Shown in pieces: positions 7,863 through 16,488 of a stretch of 64,000 bases of DNA. The notes under the pieces were generated by a model. The model was not told the DNA's origin. It searched no databases and was given only the letters and a program-made list of their open reading frames with translations. The position numbers and the translations under genes were made by a program. The stretch spans positions 1-64,000 of the forward strand of contig CADCNQ010000015.1 in NCBI GenBank assembly GCA_902802815.1, written 5' to 3'. This DNA is from an uncultured Bacteroidales bacterium (GTDB taxonomy: Bacteria; Bacteroidota; Bacteroidia; Bacteroidales; Bacteroidaceae). Positions within the stretch are counted from its first letter, which is position 1; each line of letters begins with the position of its first letter.

Positions 7863-9917
7863 ATGAAACAACATTCTTTTATGCGGATTCTGTGTTCCAT
7901 ATTGTTGATGTTAGCATCAGCTACTTCCTGGGCGTATGATTTTATGGTGGATGGGATTTACTACAACAAAAATGAATCAAATGCCATTGTGACATATAGG
8001 GATTACGATTACAATAGTTATTCTGGCGATGTCGTCATCCCCTCTACTGTGACGTACGATGATGTCGTATATAACGTGACGAAAATCGGCGCATGGGCGT
8101 TCAACAGATGCTCCGGCCTCACATCTATCACCATTCCCAACAGTGTGACGAACATTGATGGAAATGCTTTTAGGGATTGTTCCGGCCTCACTTCTATCAC
8201 CATTCCCAACGGTGTGACAAGCATAGACGGTAGGACCTTCCAAGGATGTTCCAGTCTCAAGTCTGTTACCATTCCGAACAGCGTGACGGGCATCGGCCAA
8301 TCTGCCTTCGAAGAATGTTCCGCCCTTACATCTGTCATTATCGGCAGCGGTGTGACAAGTATTTATAAAGATGCCTTCAACGGTTGTTCCAGTCTCGCAT
8401 CTATAAGTGTGGCACCAGATAATACAAAATACGACAGTCGCAACAACTGCAATGCCATCATAGAAACGGAGAGCAACACCTTGATAACGGGCGGTAAAAA
8501 TACGATTATTCCCAATAGCGTGGTGAGCATTGCTATTTATGCCTTTCATGGTCGCACCGGTCTCACCTCAATTAAATTCTCAGAAAGTGTAACGACTATT
8601 GGCGAATATGCCTTCTATGGATGCTCCGGCCTCACCTCCATCAACATTCCTGACAACGTGGAAACCATCGAAGAAGGTGCTTTCTGGTATTGTACCGGTC
8701 TCACATCCGTCATTTTGGGCAGCGGCCTGACGAGCTTATACAATAATGCTTTCAAATATTGTGAAAACATAAAGTCGGTCACAATAAACTCTACGGCCAT
8801 TGCCTCTTGGGCTTCACAAAAAAGCGCTTTTGGAAACCAAGTGGAAGAATATATCATCGGAGAGGGTGTGACGAACATAGGAGAACGTGCCTTCGACGGT
8901 TGCACCAACCTCACGTCTGTCACCATTGGAAACAGTGTGTCGACTATTGGCTGGGGTGCCTTCAGAGGCTGCTCCGGTCTCACCTCCATCACTCTTCCTG
9001 AGAGCTTGACGAGCATCGAAATGGAAACGTTTAAGGATTGCACAGGCCTCACGTCTATCGAGATTCCCAACCAGGTGACGCGCATCGAGTCGAAGGCTTT
9101 CTGGGGGTGTTCTAACCTCACGTCTATTACTATTGGTAACAGTGTGACGGAAATCTGGGGGTTAAATGATTGCCCCAACCTCACATCTGTTACGTTGAAC
9201 TCCAATGCTATAGTTTCACGGACATACAATAGTTTTAACAGTATAAGTTACAGCTTTGGTGAGCAGGTGACAGAATATATTATTGGTGATGATGTGACAA
9301 GTATCGGCAAATATATCTTCTACGGTTGCTCCAACCTCACATCCGTTACTATAGGCAACAATGTGACAAGTATCGGAGAACGAGCCTTCGAGGGTTGCAC
9401 CGGCGTCACATCTATTAACATTCCCAACAGCGTGATGAGTATTGGCTATGCGGCCTTTCTTAGTTGTTCCGGCCTAACGTCTGTCACCATTCCCAACGGT
9501 GTGACAAGCATCGGCGGCTATGCCTTCTATAATTGTTCCAGCCTCACGTCTGTCAGTATCGGCAGCGGTGTGACGAGCATCGGCGGCTATGCCTTCTACA
9601 ATTGCTCCGGCCTCACGTCAGTTACTTGCCTGGCGGAGAGCGTGCCTGAAACAGCAGATTATGTCTTTTATAATGTTCCCCAAAGTGATGCCACGCTATA
9701 TGTGCCGGAGTCCTCTGTGAATGCTTACAAGACAGCAGATCAGTGGAAGGATTTCGGCTCCATCCTGCCTTACGACCCGACGGGCATTGAAGAAGTTCAA
9801 GGTTCAAGGTTCAAGGTTCAAAGTGAGGGTCAATTGTATGACCTCAACGGACGCAGACTGACAGAGAAGCCCAAGAGCGGATATTACATCCAAGGGGGAA
9901 AGAAATACTGGAGATAA
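7863..9917 (+). CDS. BspA-like leucine-rich repeat secreted protein
   Basis: 684 residues from the ATG at 7863; a longer TTG start at 7839 would lie on the promoter. A signal peptide (about 24 residues) is followed by about two dozen 23-residue repeats of the LRR_5/BspA type, with the core VTSIGxxAFxxCSGLTSVTIPNS drifting along the protein, to about residue 610. Residues about 640-684 are a linker translated from GTTCAAG repeat DNA and a C-terminal tail (YDLNGRRL ... SGYYIQGGKK) of the Por-secretion type. Such proteins bind host or bacterial surface ligands in oral and gut Bacteroidetes; the ligand here is unknown. The tail and 3' flank are nearly identical in DNA to those of the next gene. 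Confidence 0.88.
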   Translation: MKQHSFMRILCSILLMLASATSWAYDFMVDGIYYNKNESNAIVTYRDYDYNSYSGDVVIPSTVTYDDVVYNVTKIGAWAFNRCSGLTSITIPNSVTNIDGNAFRDCSGLTSITIPNGVTSIDGRTFQGCSSLKSVTIPNSVTGIGQSAFEECSALTSVIIGSGVTSIYKDAFNGCSSLASISVAPDNTKYDSRNNCNAIIETESNTLITGGKNTIIPNSVVSIAIYAFHGRTGLTSIKFSESVTTIGEYAFYGCSGLTSINIPDNVETIEEGAFWYCTGLTSVILGSGLTSLYNNAFKYCENIKSVTINSTAIASWASQKSAFGNQVEEYIIGEGVTNIGERAFDGCTNLTSVTIGNSVSTIGWGAFRGCSGLTSITLPESLTSIEMETFKDCTGLTSIEIPNQVTRIESKAFWGCSNLTSITIGNSVTEIWGLNDCPNLTSVTLNSNAIVSRTYNSFNSISYSFGEQVTEYIIGDDVTSIGKYIFYGCSNLTSVTIGNNVTSIGERAFEGCTGVTSINIPNSVMSIGYAAFLSCSGLTSVTIPNGVTSIGGYAFYNCSSLTSVSIGSGVTSIGGYAFYNCSGLTSVTCLAESVPETADYVFYNVPQSDATLYVPESSVNAYKTADQWKDFGSILPYDPTGIEEVQGSRFKVQSEGQLYDLNGRRLTEKPKSGYYIQGGKKYWR
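9795..9836. repeat. GTTCAAG 7-bp words encoding the linker before the sorting tail
   Basis: GTTCAAG, GTTCAAG, GTTCAAG, GTTCAAA, GTGAGGG, TCAATTG: 42 bp, 14 codons, translated between the last repeat region and the C-terminal tail. Confidence 0.85.
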
Positions 9918-10015
9918 TTGACAATTGACAATTGACAATTGACAATTGGTTTACTGTTTACCGTTTACTGATGGTATCAACTTGTCAACTTGTCAACTAA
10001 CAACTTGTCAACTTT
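9916..10015. repeat. AATTGAC words and 38-bp 8-8-7-8-7 element after the LRR gene
   Basis: Starts on the last two bases of the TAA stop: AATTGAC four times, AATTGGT, TTACTGT, TTACCGT, TTACTGA, all in one 7-bp phase. Then CAACTTGT, CAACTTGT, CAACTAA, CAACTTGT, CAACTTT at 9978-10015. Confidence 0.88.
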
Positions 10016-10028
10016 AAATATAATTTCA

Positions 10029-10036
10029 TATATTTG
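10029..10036 (+). promoter_or_regulatory. -7 promoter element TATATTTG
   Basis: TAnnTTTG match 20 bp before the ATG at 10057, directly after the repeat block. Confidence 0.6.
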
Positions 10037-10056
10037 CCAGCGAAAAATATAATATC

Positions 10057-13000
10057 ATGAACAAAATGGATACGTTAGCTTGTAAATTCGGGAAGTGGAT
10101 ACTATGCATCGTGGCATTGTTTGGCGCAATGACGCAAGGACGAGCACAGATGGCATCGGATGCACTTGTGGCGTTCGACAAAGCAAACATACTACCCTAC
10201 GACATATCGGCTCCGGGTGTGAGTATGCCCGTGCGATGGGGTATCGACACAGCATGGATGTGGTCGTGGTGGCCGCTGAGAGCTACAAACCACATGAGGG
10301 AGTGCGTGTCGCTGGGCCGTGTGACGATAGATCCGCGCACATCGGGGACGTACACAAGCCTGTCGGACGAGCAGAAGGCACACTTCGACGAACAACTGTC
10401 GTGGCTGGAGAAGTCTGGCGTAAAACTACTCTATCTGCTCACTGGCAACGCCAGCGGCACGCCTTGGCAGACAAGCTACCGCACACCGTTCATCAAGGAC
10501 ATCGAACTGGGCGTGACGTATCTTCAGGAGAAGGGCTATGAGGTCACAGCCATTGTCCTTTTCAATGAATCGGACTATTCTGCCAACAATGCGCCCAACG
10601 CCACCGAGATGGCCACAGTAGCCAGATTGGTACGCCAAAATTCCGTGATGAGCAGTATTGACGTAGCCGGCCCCAACTGTCTGAATCCGGACTACGCTGC
10701 AGCATGGTGGGATACGATGAAGGGTTCCGTGCAAATAGGCAACACCCACCAGTTGGCAGGCACATTCGACAACTTTGCGAACTTTTATGCTGCAGTGAAG
10801 GCTGCGGGGAAAAAGGGCGCAGGCGATGAGATGCACAATGTGAATGATGCCCTCATAGGCATGAACTACGGCATGACGGATGGCATATGGTGGTCGGACT
10901 TTGGAAGCTACACCCGCGCCGAGTTGGGGCGTGCCTCCAACGACGGAGAGCGTATCGGCTATGCCGAAAACCGGGCGGCATGGACATCGGCTGCCGTATT
11001 CCGCCGCAAGTCAGAACCGCTGGTAGAAGCCTTCCTCGGCACCTCGGAGCGACAGGCCGCAGAGTCGGCATACACCTTCGTGTCGCAGGACCGTCTGGCA
11101 TACTACGACGGATACGGCCCCTATTATGAGTACACCAAGGCGACACCCGGCGGCACTGGTTATCAGAGCGGACAGACAAACGCCGAGTGCGTGGTGGAGA
11201 TAACACACGGAGAGGACGTGCAGGTGGGACCCGTGAGCGGTACGTTCAAGATAGTGAACAAAGCTACCGGCAAACTGCTCACTGCGGCATCCCTCGCCGG
11301 GGGAGCCGGTATCTCGCAAGCCAAAGAATCGAAGACAGCACTGCAGACATGGGTGGTGAAGGCCATAGCTCCGCGCCAGGCAGCCGACATGGCACACGTC
11401 ACCATTACAGCAGCGACTAACGAGACATATTATCTGGATGCTCTGAAATATGATGCAGACAACGGTGCGAAAGTGCAAATGTATGCAGGCAACGGCAATG
11501 AGTGTGAACGCTGGCATCTGCACTATAAGGGCAACGGATACTACGTCATTACCAACTACGACAGCGGTCTCTCATTGGAGGGAAGCAGCAACGGCACCAG
11601 CGGTAACACCACAGGTGTGGTGCAGTGGGAGCGCACGGGAAGCGACCGCCAGTTGTGGCGCTTCGTTCCAGCCGATGCCACAGTGGAGACCCGGGCACCT
11701 GGTGCCCCGACAAAGCTCCGCGCACAGGGGCTTCCCGGCAGTATCAGCCTGAAATGGCAGGAATGCACGGACGATGACCTGCTCGGATATATGGTGTACC
11801 GCTGCGACGAGGAGACAGGAGTGTGGGAGACCGTGGGACGGCAGGTGAAGGGAGCGCAGTTCATTGACAACTACTGCGTGAAGGGACGCACATACCGCTA
11901 CCGGGTGCGTGCCGTGGATGCAGCATGGAACATAGGAGAGGCATCATCGGATGTGACGGCGACAACAGTGGTGGGCAACGCCCTCATAGGTCACTGGCCG
12001 TTAAGTGCGAACGTCGCTGACATAAGCGGAAACAAACTCGACGGCGTGGCAGCCAATATTACATATGCCACAACGGAAGGGCACGAGTGTGCGGTGTTCA
12101 ACGGTTCTACGAGTCAGGTGTGCCTGCCATATAACGTGGGAGATATGGAACAGATGACATTCGCCGCATGGGTGAGGATTGGCTCCACCACAGCGTGGCA
12201 GCGCATCTTCGACTTCGGACGCAGCGAGACGGATTATGTGATGCTCACACCATCCAACGGCAGCCGTCTGCGTTTCGAGATATGCAAGGACGGAGTGAAG
12301 CAAGGTGTGAATGCAACAAAACGCCTGTCAACGGGCACCTGGACACACGTGGCTGTGACGTTGGGCAAGGAAGGAGCAAAGATATACCTGGACGGAGTGC
12401 TCAACGCATCCTCCACGTCGGTGACATACAGGCCTTCGGATGTTCACCCTGTGCTCACATATCTGGGCAAGTCGATGTTCGGCAGTGACCCTTTGCTGAA
12501 CGGTTCGCTTGCGGACGTGCGCCTCTACAACTACGAACTCACGGCTGCGGAGATAAAGTCGCTCACCTACGACGAGGTGAACGAAGCGGTGGAGATGCTC
12601 GGAAATGCAATGAACAAGTCAATGCGCAACGCCCTGCAGGAAGCTCTGGATGCTGCACGCGAGGCTATCAGCGGAGGCGATGCAACGGCAATAACACAGG
12701 CCATTGCCAACCTGACGGCAGGCATGCAGGCAGCACAGCCTTCCGTCGAGGCATACCGTCCGCTGGTAGATGCTCTGGAATGGTCGAAGGATATGGCGGC
12801 GGAATACCCGCAGGACGACACTGAGGCAGGGGAACTGTACGCACAGGAATATGGCGAGGCGGAAGAAGAATGCTGGAGAGGAGACATTGATGATAGCGCA
12901 ATCCCAGAGGCAGTCATCGCCGTGCGTATCTTCACGAATGGCTATCTCATGGCAGATGCCAGACAAGAGACAACGAAATTTACCGATATCACACATCTCA

Positions 13001-13683
13001 TCACCAACGCAGACTTCAGCACCGGGGACACACAGGGATGGAAAGTGACAACCGGTGATATCGGGTATGAGGGCACAGTGGCATACGAATGTCTGGAACT
13101 GAGGGAACGTACATTTGACATAACGCAGCAGATATACGGTATGCCCCGTGGCACGTACAAGTTGCAGGCGCAGGGTTTCTATCGCAACGGTCCGAAAGAG
13201 AATGCTGCATCGACGGATGTGAATGCATATCTCTTCATGGAGAATGACCAGACGGAAATAGCTCCCATCTCTCTTGATGCCAACAGACTCAAGTCGGAGG
13301 GAACGTGGTATGCATATGTCTCAGGAAAGTATGTGCCCGACGACCAGCAGGCGGCTGCAGCAGCGTGCAACATACGCAATCGCTATCTGCCAACGGAGAC
13401 GGTTAATACGCTCACGTGTTCCTTCATGCCAGATATGCCTGACGTGCTAACCATCGGAATGAGGAAAACAGTGGAAGTGGCGGATGACTGGACCGTCGTC
13501 AACAAGTTCGTGCTGCTGTATCAGGCTCCCGGTGAAACTGGCATCATTCTGAGGGAAGAAGTAAGAGGTAAGAGGGAAGAGTCAATGGCCAATGAATGGT
13601 ATGACCTTACCGGTCGTAAGCTCAACGGCAGACCGACCAAGAGCGGATTCTATATCCAAGGGGGAAAGAAATACTGGAGATAA
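10057..13683 (+). CDS. Large secreted multidomain protein with glycosidase-like barrel, ricin-type, Fn3 and LamG domains
   Basis: 1208 residues. Signal peptide to about residue 31. Residues 32-390 look like a (beta/alpha)8 glycosidase: an FNESDY strand end (Glu171) and a GDEMHN strand end (Glu258) are candidate acid/base and nucleophile, but I cannot name the GH family. Then a ricin-type lectin fold (about 396-540), fibronectin type III (about 544-640), LamG/concanavalin-type jelly roll (about 641-830), a helical FIVAR-like stretch (about 854-925), another jelly-roll-like region (about 980-1150), and a C-terminal sorting-type tail (WYDLTGRK ... FYIQGGKK). Likely exported and surface-bound to process a glycan. 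The linker before the tail is translated from GTAAGAG repeat DNA. Tail and 3' flank match the LRR gene at DNA level. Confidence 0.75.
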   Translation: MNKMDTLACKFGKWILCIVALFGAMTQGRAQMASDALVAFDKANILPYDISAPGVSMPVRWGIDTAWMWSWWPLRATNHMRECVSLGRVTIDPRTSGTYTSLSDEQKAHFDEQLSWLEKSGVKLLYLLTGNASGTPWQTSYRTPFIKDIELGVTYLQEKGYEVTAIVLFNESDYSANNAPNATEMATVARLVRQNSVMSSIDVAGPNCLNPDYAAAWWDTMKGSVQIGNTHQLAGTFDNFANFYAAVKAAGKKGAGDEMHNVNDALIGMNYGMTDGIWWSDFGSYTRAELGRASNDGERIGYAENRAAWTSAAVFRRKSEPLVEAFLGTSERQAAESAYTFVSQDRLAYYDGYGPYYEYTKATPGGTGYQSGQTNAECVVEITHGEDVQVGPVSGTFKIVNKATGKLLTAASLAGGAGISQAKESKTALQTWVVKAIAPRQAADMAHVTITAATNETYYLDALKYDADNGAKVQMYAGNGNECERWHLHYKGNGYYVITNYDSGLSLEGSSNGTSGNTTGVVQWERTGSDRQLWRFVPADATVETRAPGAPTKLRAQGLPGSISLKWQECTDDDLLGYMVYRCDEETGVWETVGRQVKGAQFIDNYCVKGRTYRYRVRAVDAAWNIGEASSDVTATTVVGNALIGHWPLSANVADISGNKLDGVAANITYATTEGHECAVFNGSTSQVCLPYNVGDMEQMTFAAWVRIGSTTAWQRIFDFGRSETDYVMLTPSNGSRLRFEICKDGVKQGVNATKRLSTGTWTHVAVTLGKEGAKIYLDGVLNASSTSVTYRPSDVHPVLTYLGKSMFGSDPLLNGSLADVRLYNYELTAAEIKSLTYDEVNEAVEMLGNAMNKSMRNALQEALDAAREAISGGDATAITQAIANLTAGMQAAQPSVEAYRPLVDALEWSKDMAAEYPQDDTEAGELYAQEYGEAEEECWRGDIDDSAIPEAVIAVRIFTNGYLMADARQETTKFTDITHLITNADFSTGDTQGWKVTTGDIGYEGTVAYECLELRERTFDITQQIYGMPRGTYKLQAQGFYRNGPKENAASTDVNAYLFMENDQTEIAPISLDANRLKSEGTWYAYVSGKYVPDDQQAAAAACNIRNRYLPTETVNTLTCSFMPDMPDVLTIGMRKTVEVADDWTVVNKFVLLYQAPGETGIILREEVRGKREESMANEWYDLTGRKLNGRPTKSGFYIQGGKKYWR
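13554..13595. repeat. 7-bp words encoding the linker before the sorting tail
   Basis: GGAAGAA, GTAAGAG, GTAAGAG, GGAAGAG, TCAATGG, CCAATGA: 42 bp, 14 codons, at the same place in the protein as the GTTCAAG words of the LRR gene. Confidence 0.85.
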
Positions 13684-13757
13684 TTGACAATTGATAATTG
13701 AGAATTGACAATTTTCATCCAACTTGTCAACTCGTCTACTAACGACTTGTCAACTAA
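13682..13757. repeat. AATTGAC words and 38-bp 8-8-7-8-7 element after the glycosidase-like gene
   Basis: Starts on the last two bases of TAA: AATTGAC, AATTGAT, AATTGAG, AATTGAC, AATTTTC. Then CAACTTGT, CAACTCGT, CTACTAA, CGACTTGT, CAACTAA at 13720-13757. Confidence 0.88.
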
Positions 13758-13760
13758 TTA

Positions 13761-13785
13761 GGCCGCTGAAAATCAGCGGCCTTTT
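13761..13785 (+). terminator. Intrinsic terminator
   Basis: Perfect 9-bp stem GGCCGCTGA / TCAGCGGCC with an AAA loop and TTTTC tail; overlaps copy 2 of the 63-bp repeat. Confidence 0.85.
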
Positions 13786-13831
13786 CTTGTTTTCGGACAA
13801 AAACGCTGGGATTTTGGTGTTATTGTGAATT
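13769..13831. repeat. 63-bp direct repeat, copy 2
   Basis: Identical to 7722-7784, including the terminator right arm. Confidence 0.9.
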
Positions 13832-13879
13832 TGAAATGTATTTTTGTGAATTTGAACGATTTTCGATAAGGATTTTTAG

Positions 13880-13887
13880 TACTTTTG
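13880..13887 (+). promoter_or_regulatory. -7 promoter element TACTTTTG
   Basis: TAnnTTTG match 55 bp before the ATG at 13942. Confidence 0.6.
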
Positions 13888-13941
13888 TGAAAAATTAACA
13901 AAATAAGTTCAAAATATTGTTTAATTCAAAAACCAACAATT

Positions 13942-14586
13942 ATGAATTACATCAAGCTTTTCGTCACAGTATTTGCAATGGCAATCGCTTTGAATGCCGG
14001 TGCACAATCCAAGACCACAGCCAAATCAAAGAGTGTAGTTCCAGCGAAGACCACAACGACAGCTGCTCCCAAGAAGACAACTACTACGACAACCGCCAGA
14101 ACGACATCTACTTACGACAGACCCTCTGCCTCTCGCTCAAACAAGCGTGACTTCGACCCCAGATGCCACTTGCTGCTGGAGACAAAGATAGGTAATTTCT
14201 ATGGTCCTCACGGAGGTTTCGGTGGAAATATCGTTCTGGAAAAGGAGTTCCACAAGTACATTGCCGTTGACTTCTTCAGCATCGACTACGCCACCAACTT
14301 CGGTTTCGACTGGCATGGTGCCGGCATCAAGACCGGTGCCAAGGGTTTCTCTCCCCGCTGGTGGGGCGGCAGGATGCGTGCGTACAGCAGTTTGGCTCTC
14401 GGTTATGAGTGCAGCATTGTGTCAGGAGGTGCCTTCTATAGTTCAGATGTGCAACATGCCTTTGCTCTCACATGGGGCGCAGGTATTCAGATTGTAAACC
14501 ATTTTTATCTGGGCTACGACCTGGAATACAATGCTCTTGACGGCTGGGGCACCGCACATTATTTCAAGTTCGGTTACAGGTTCTAA
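13942..14586 (+). CDS. Small outer-membrane beta-barrel-like protein
   Basis: 214 residues. Signal peptide (MNYIKLFVTVFAMAIALNAG), then a Thr/Lys/Ala-rich low-complexity stretch (about 22-60), then amphipathic strands ending in an aromatic FKFGYRF, typical of a small outer-membrane barrel recognised by the BAM complex. No family name is certain. Its leader sequence and signal peptide resemble those of the gene at 15839-16429 on the other strand: 19 bp of 5' leader are identical and both proteins start MNYIK. It converges on the flavodiiron gene with a shared terminator at 14607. Confidence 0.7.
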   Translation: MNYIKLFVTVFAMAIALNAGAQSKTTAKSKSVVPAKTTTTAAPKKTTTTTTARTTSTYDRPSASRSNKRDFDPRCHLLLETKIGNFYGPHGGFGGNIVLEKEFHKYIAVDFFSIDYATNFGFDWHGAGIKTGAKGFSPRWWGGRMRAYSSLALGYECSIVSGGAFYSSDVQHAFALTWGAGIQIVNHFYLGYDLEYNALDGWGTAHYFKFGYRF

Positions 14587-14606
14587 AACTATCTTTTAAT
14601 TCATCA

Positions 14607-14639
14607 GGGGGATGTGCCGTTTGACACATCCCCCTTTTT
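14607..14639. terminator. Terminator between convergent genes
   Basis: Perfect 10-bp stem GGGGGATGTG / CACATCCCCC with an 8-nt loop and a T tract on the plus strand. It lies between the stop at 14586 and the convergent stop at 14641, so it mainly serves the plus-strand gene. Confidence 0.8.
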
Positions 14640-14640
14640 A

Positions 14641-15825
14641 TTACTTAAGAATCGCTTCGCAGAGAGCCTTCATGGCGGGGACGTCGGAAGCCTTCATGCG
14701 AGAGCGGATGGTGACGGCGGGTTCGACAATGGTGATATCCTTCATCTGCTCCAGCAAGCCCCGCATCACCTTGGCTGCGGAGGGTGCCCACGAACCGTTC
14801 TCCAGGAGCGCCACACGACGCTTCTGATAACCCTTGATGAGAAGGTGGTGGAGGAAATCATACATGGGTGGGAATACACCGGCATCGTAGCTGGCAGCGC
14901 AGCACACAAGACGCGGATAGCGGAAAGCATCCTCGATGACCTCGGCGAGATCGTCGCGCGAGAGATCGCTCACCACAACCTTGGGAGCACCCATCATACG
15001 CAGCATGTCGCCGATATGCTCCGCCGCAGCCTTCGTGCCGCCGTGGATGCTGGCATAGGCCACGAGCACACCTTCGTTCTCAGCCTCGTAGCTCGACCAG
15101 ATGCCGTAGAGGCGCACGGCCTCGGCGAGGTCGCTGCCCTTGAGCACAGGGCCGTGGAGGGGGCAGATGGTGTCTATCTGCAGGGGAGCAGCTTTCTTGA
15201 GCACACTCTGCACCTGCATGCCGTACTTGCCGCAGATGTTGAAATAGTAGCGGCGAGCCTCGCAAGCCCAGTCGGCAAGGGTGCCGTCGGCATTGTACTC
15301 CTCCTTTGCGATGGCACCGAACTTGCCGAAGCCGTCGGCAGAGAAGAGCACGCGCTCCTTGTCCTCGTAGCTCATTATCACCTCGGGCCAGTGCACCATC
15401 GGTGCTGCCACAAAGTGCAGTGTATGAGTGCCGAGAGAGAGCGTGTCGCCCTCCTTGACGATGAGCAGACGTCCGTCGAAACAGACGCCGTCGAAGAAAT
15501 TGGGCAGCATCTTGGCAGCGGCGGCGGAGAGCACGAGTTGCATCCCGGGATAGAGCGCCATCATCTCGCCAATGAGGGAAGCGTGGTCGGGCTCCATGTG
15601 GTGGCACACGAGATAGTCGGGACAGCGGCCGGCAAGGCATTCTGCGAGACGCTGCTTCCAGGCCTCGCCCTTGCGCGAGTCGGCGGTGTCCATCACCGCA
15701 ATCTTATCGTCGAGAATGACGTAACTGTTGTAGCTGACTCCCTCGGGCACGACATACTGACTCTCGAAGAGGTCGATATCCAAATCATCTACGCCGATGT
15801 AGCATATGCTGCTTGAAATCTCCAT
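14641..15825 (-). CDS. A-type flavodiiron protein (FprA family), O2/NO reductase
   Basis: 394 residues. The N-terminal metallo-beta-lactamase-like domain carries the diiron motif HMEPDH (His76, Glu78, Asp80, His81), a further AMVHWPE, SADGFGKFG and CPLHGP ligand region. Residues about 250-394 form a flavodoxin domain (LVAYASIHGGTKAAAEHI). Family members reduce O2 or NO to protect anaerobes using FMN and a diiron site in the cytoplasm. The gene is 13 bp downstream of an outer-membrane protein gene and probably cotranscribed with it. Length and motifs are complete. Whether it prefers O2 or NO cannot be read from the sequence. Confidence 0.92.
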   Translation of the reverse strand: MEISSSICYIGVDDLDIDLFESQYVVPEGVSYNSYVILDDKIAVMDTADSRKGEAWKQRLAECLAGRCPDYLVCHHMEPDHASLIGEMMALYPGMQLVLSAAAAKMLPNFFDGVCFDGRLLIVKEGDTLSLGTHTLHFVAAPMVHWPEVIMSYEDKERVLFSADGFGKFGAIAKEEYNADGTLADWACEARRYYFNICGKYGMQVQSVLKKAAPLQIDTICPLHGPVLKGSDLAEAVRLYGIWSSYEAENEGVLVAYASIHGGTKAAAEHIGDMLRMMGAPKVVVSDLSRDDLAEVIEDAFRYPRLVCCAASYDAGVFPPMYDFLHHLLIKGYQKRRVALLENGSWAPSAAKVMRGLLEQMKDITIVEPAVTIRSRMKASDVPAMKALCEAILK

Positions 15826-15838
15826 GTGTCGCAGTGGA

Positions 15839-16429
15839 TTAGAATTCGAAGCCCACCTTTACCTTCAGGGTGCCGGAGTATACGTCTTCGGAGATGATTC
15901 TAGATTTGTATTCAGCAATAGGCATGAAGTCGACAGTATATCCGATGCCTAAGAGGAATCTCTTGTAGGTGAAATTACAACCTGCATTCCAACCGAGCTG
16001 GAACACCTTGTCGTATAAGAAGTCATTTACAAGGTTGAAACCGAAGTTAAGACCGGTGTAAGGGCTGATCTTCCACACCTTTGCACTGCCCACAGCGAAA
16101 CGGTAGGTGAAGTTTGCGGGTACGTTCAGACGGAGAATGTTACATTCGTTGGCGCGGTTAAACTGGATGCCGCCGCCCACCTCGATAAACATAGGCAGAT
16201 TCTTGGTGACATGTATGCCGCGTGTGTAGTCGGCAGCGAAACCGTGCATCGTAGAAGAAGGACTGTAAGACGTCCAACCTCCGGATGCGGCAACATCACC
16301 CACAAACAGAGGTGCGTAGGAGAGTTCAACACGATTGTAGCCTTTCAGGGCGTCGGCAGAACTTTTTGCACTGGCGCTCATAGCAATTGTCATTGCAAAT
16401 GCTACGGCTAAGAACTTAATGTAATTCAT
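15839..16429 (-). CDS. Small outer-membrane beta-barrel-like protein, paralogue-like leader
   Basis: 196 residues with signal peptide (MNYIKFLAVAFAMTIAMSAS) and strand-rich mature part ending VKVGFEF, as expected for a small outer-membrane barrel. The 5' leader (16437-16455) is identical over 19 bp to that of the plus-strand gene at 13942, and the signal peptides are clearly related while the barrels are not close, which suggests a shared upstream module attached to diverged genes. It lies 59 bp downstream of the Sel1 gene and 13 bp upstream of the flavodiiron gene; no clear -7 box is seen, so it may be read from the Sel1 promoter. Confidence 0.7.
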   Translation of the reverse strand: MNYIKFLAVAFAMTIAMSASAKSSADALKGYNRVELSYAPLFVGDVAASGGWTSYSPSSTMHGFAADYTRGIHVTKNLPMFIEVGGGIQFNRANECNILRLNVPANFTYRFAVGSAKVWKISPYTGLNFGFNLVNDFLYDKVFQLGWNAGCNFTYKRFLLGIGYTVDFMPIAEYKSRIISEDVYSGTLKVKVGFEF

Positions 16430-16488
16430 AATCGTAATTTTTTGAATTAAACAATAGGTTTGTTATAAAGGATTAATTATATGCAGTT

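Noticed and set aside
14614..15816. 400-codon open frame on the plus strand
   Set aside because: It is the antisense shadow of the flavodiiron gene, which has complete diiron and flavodoxin motifs.
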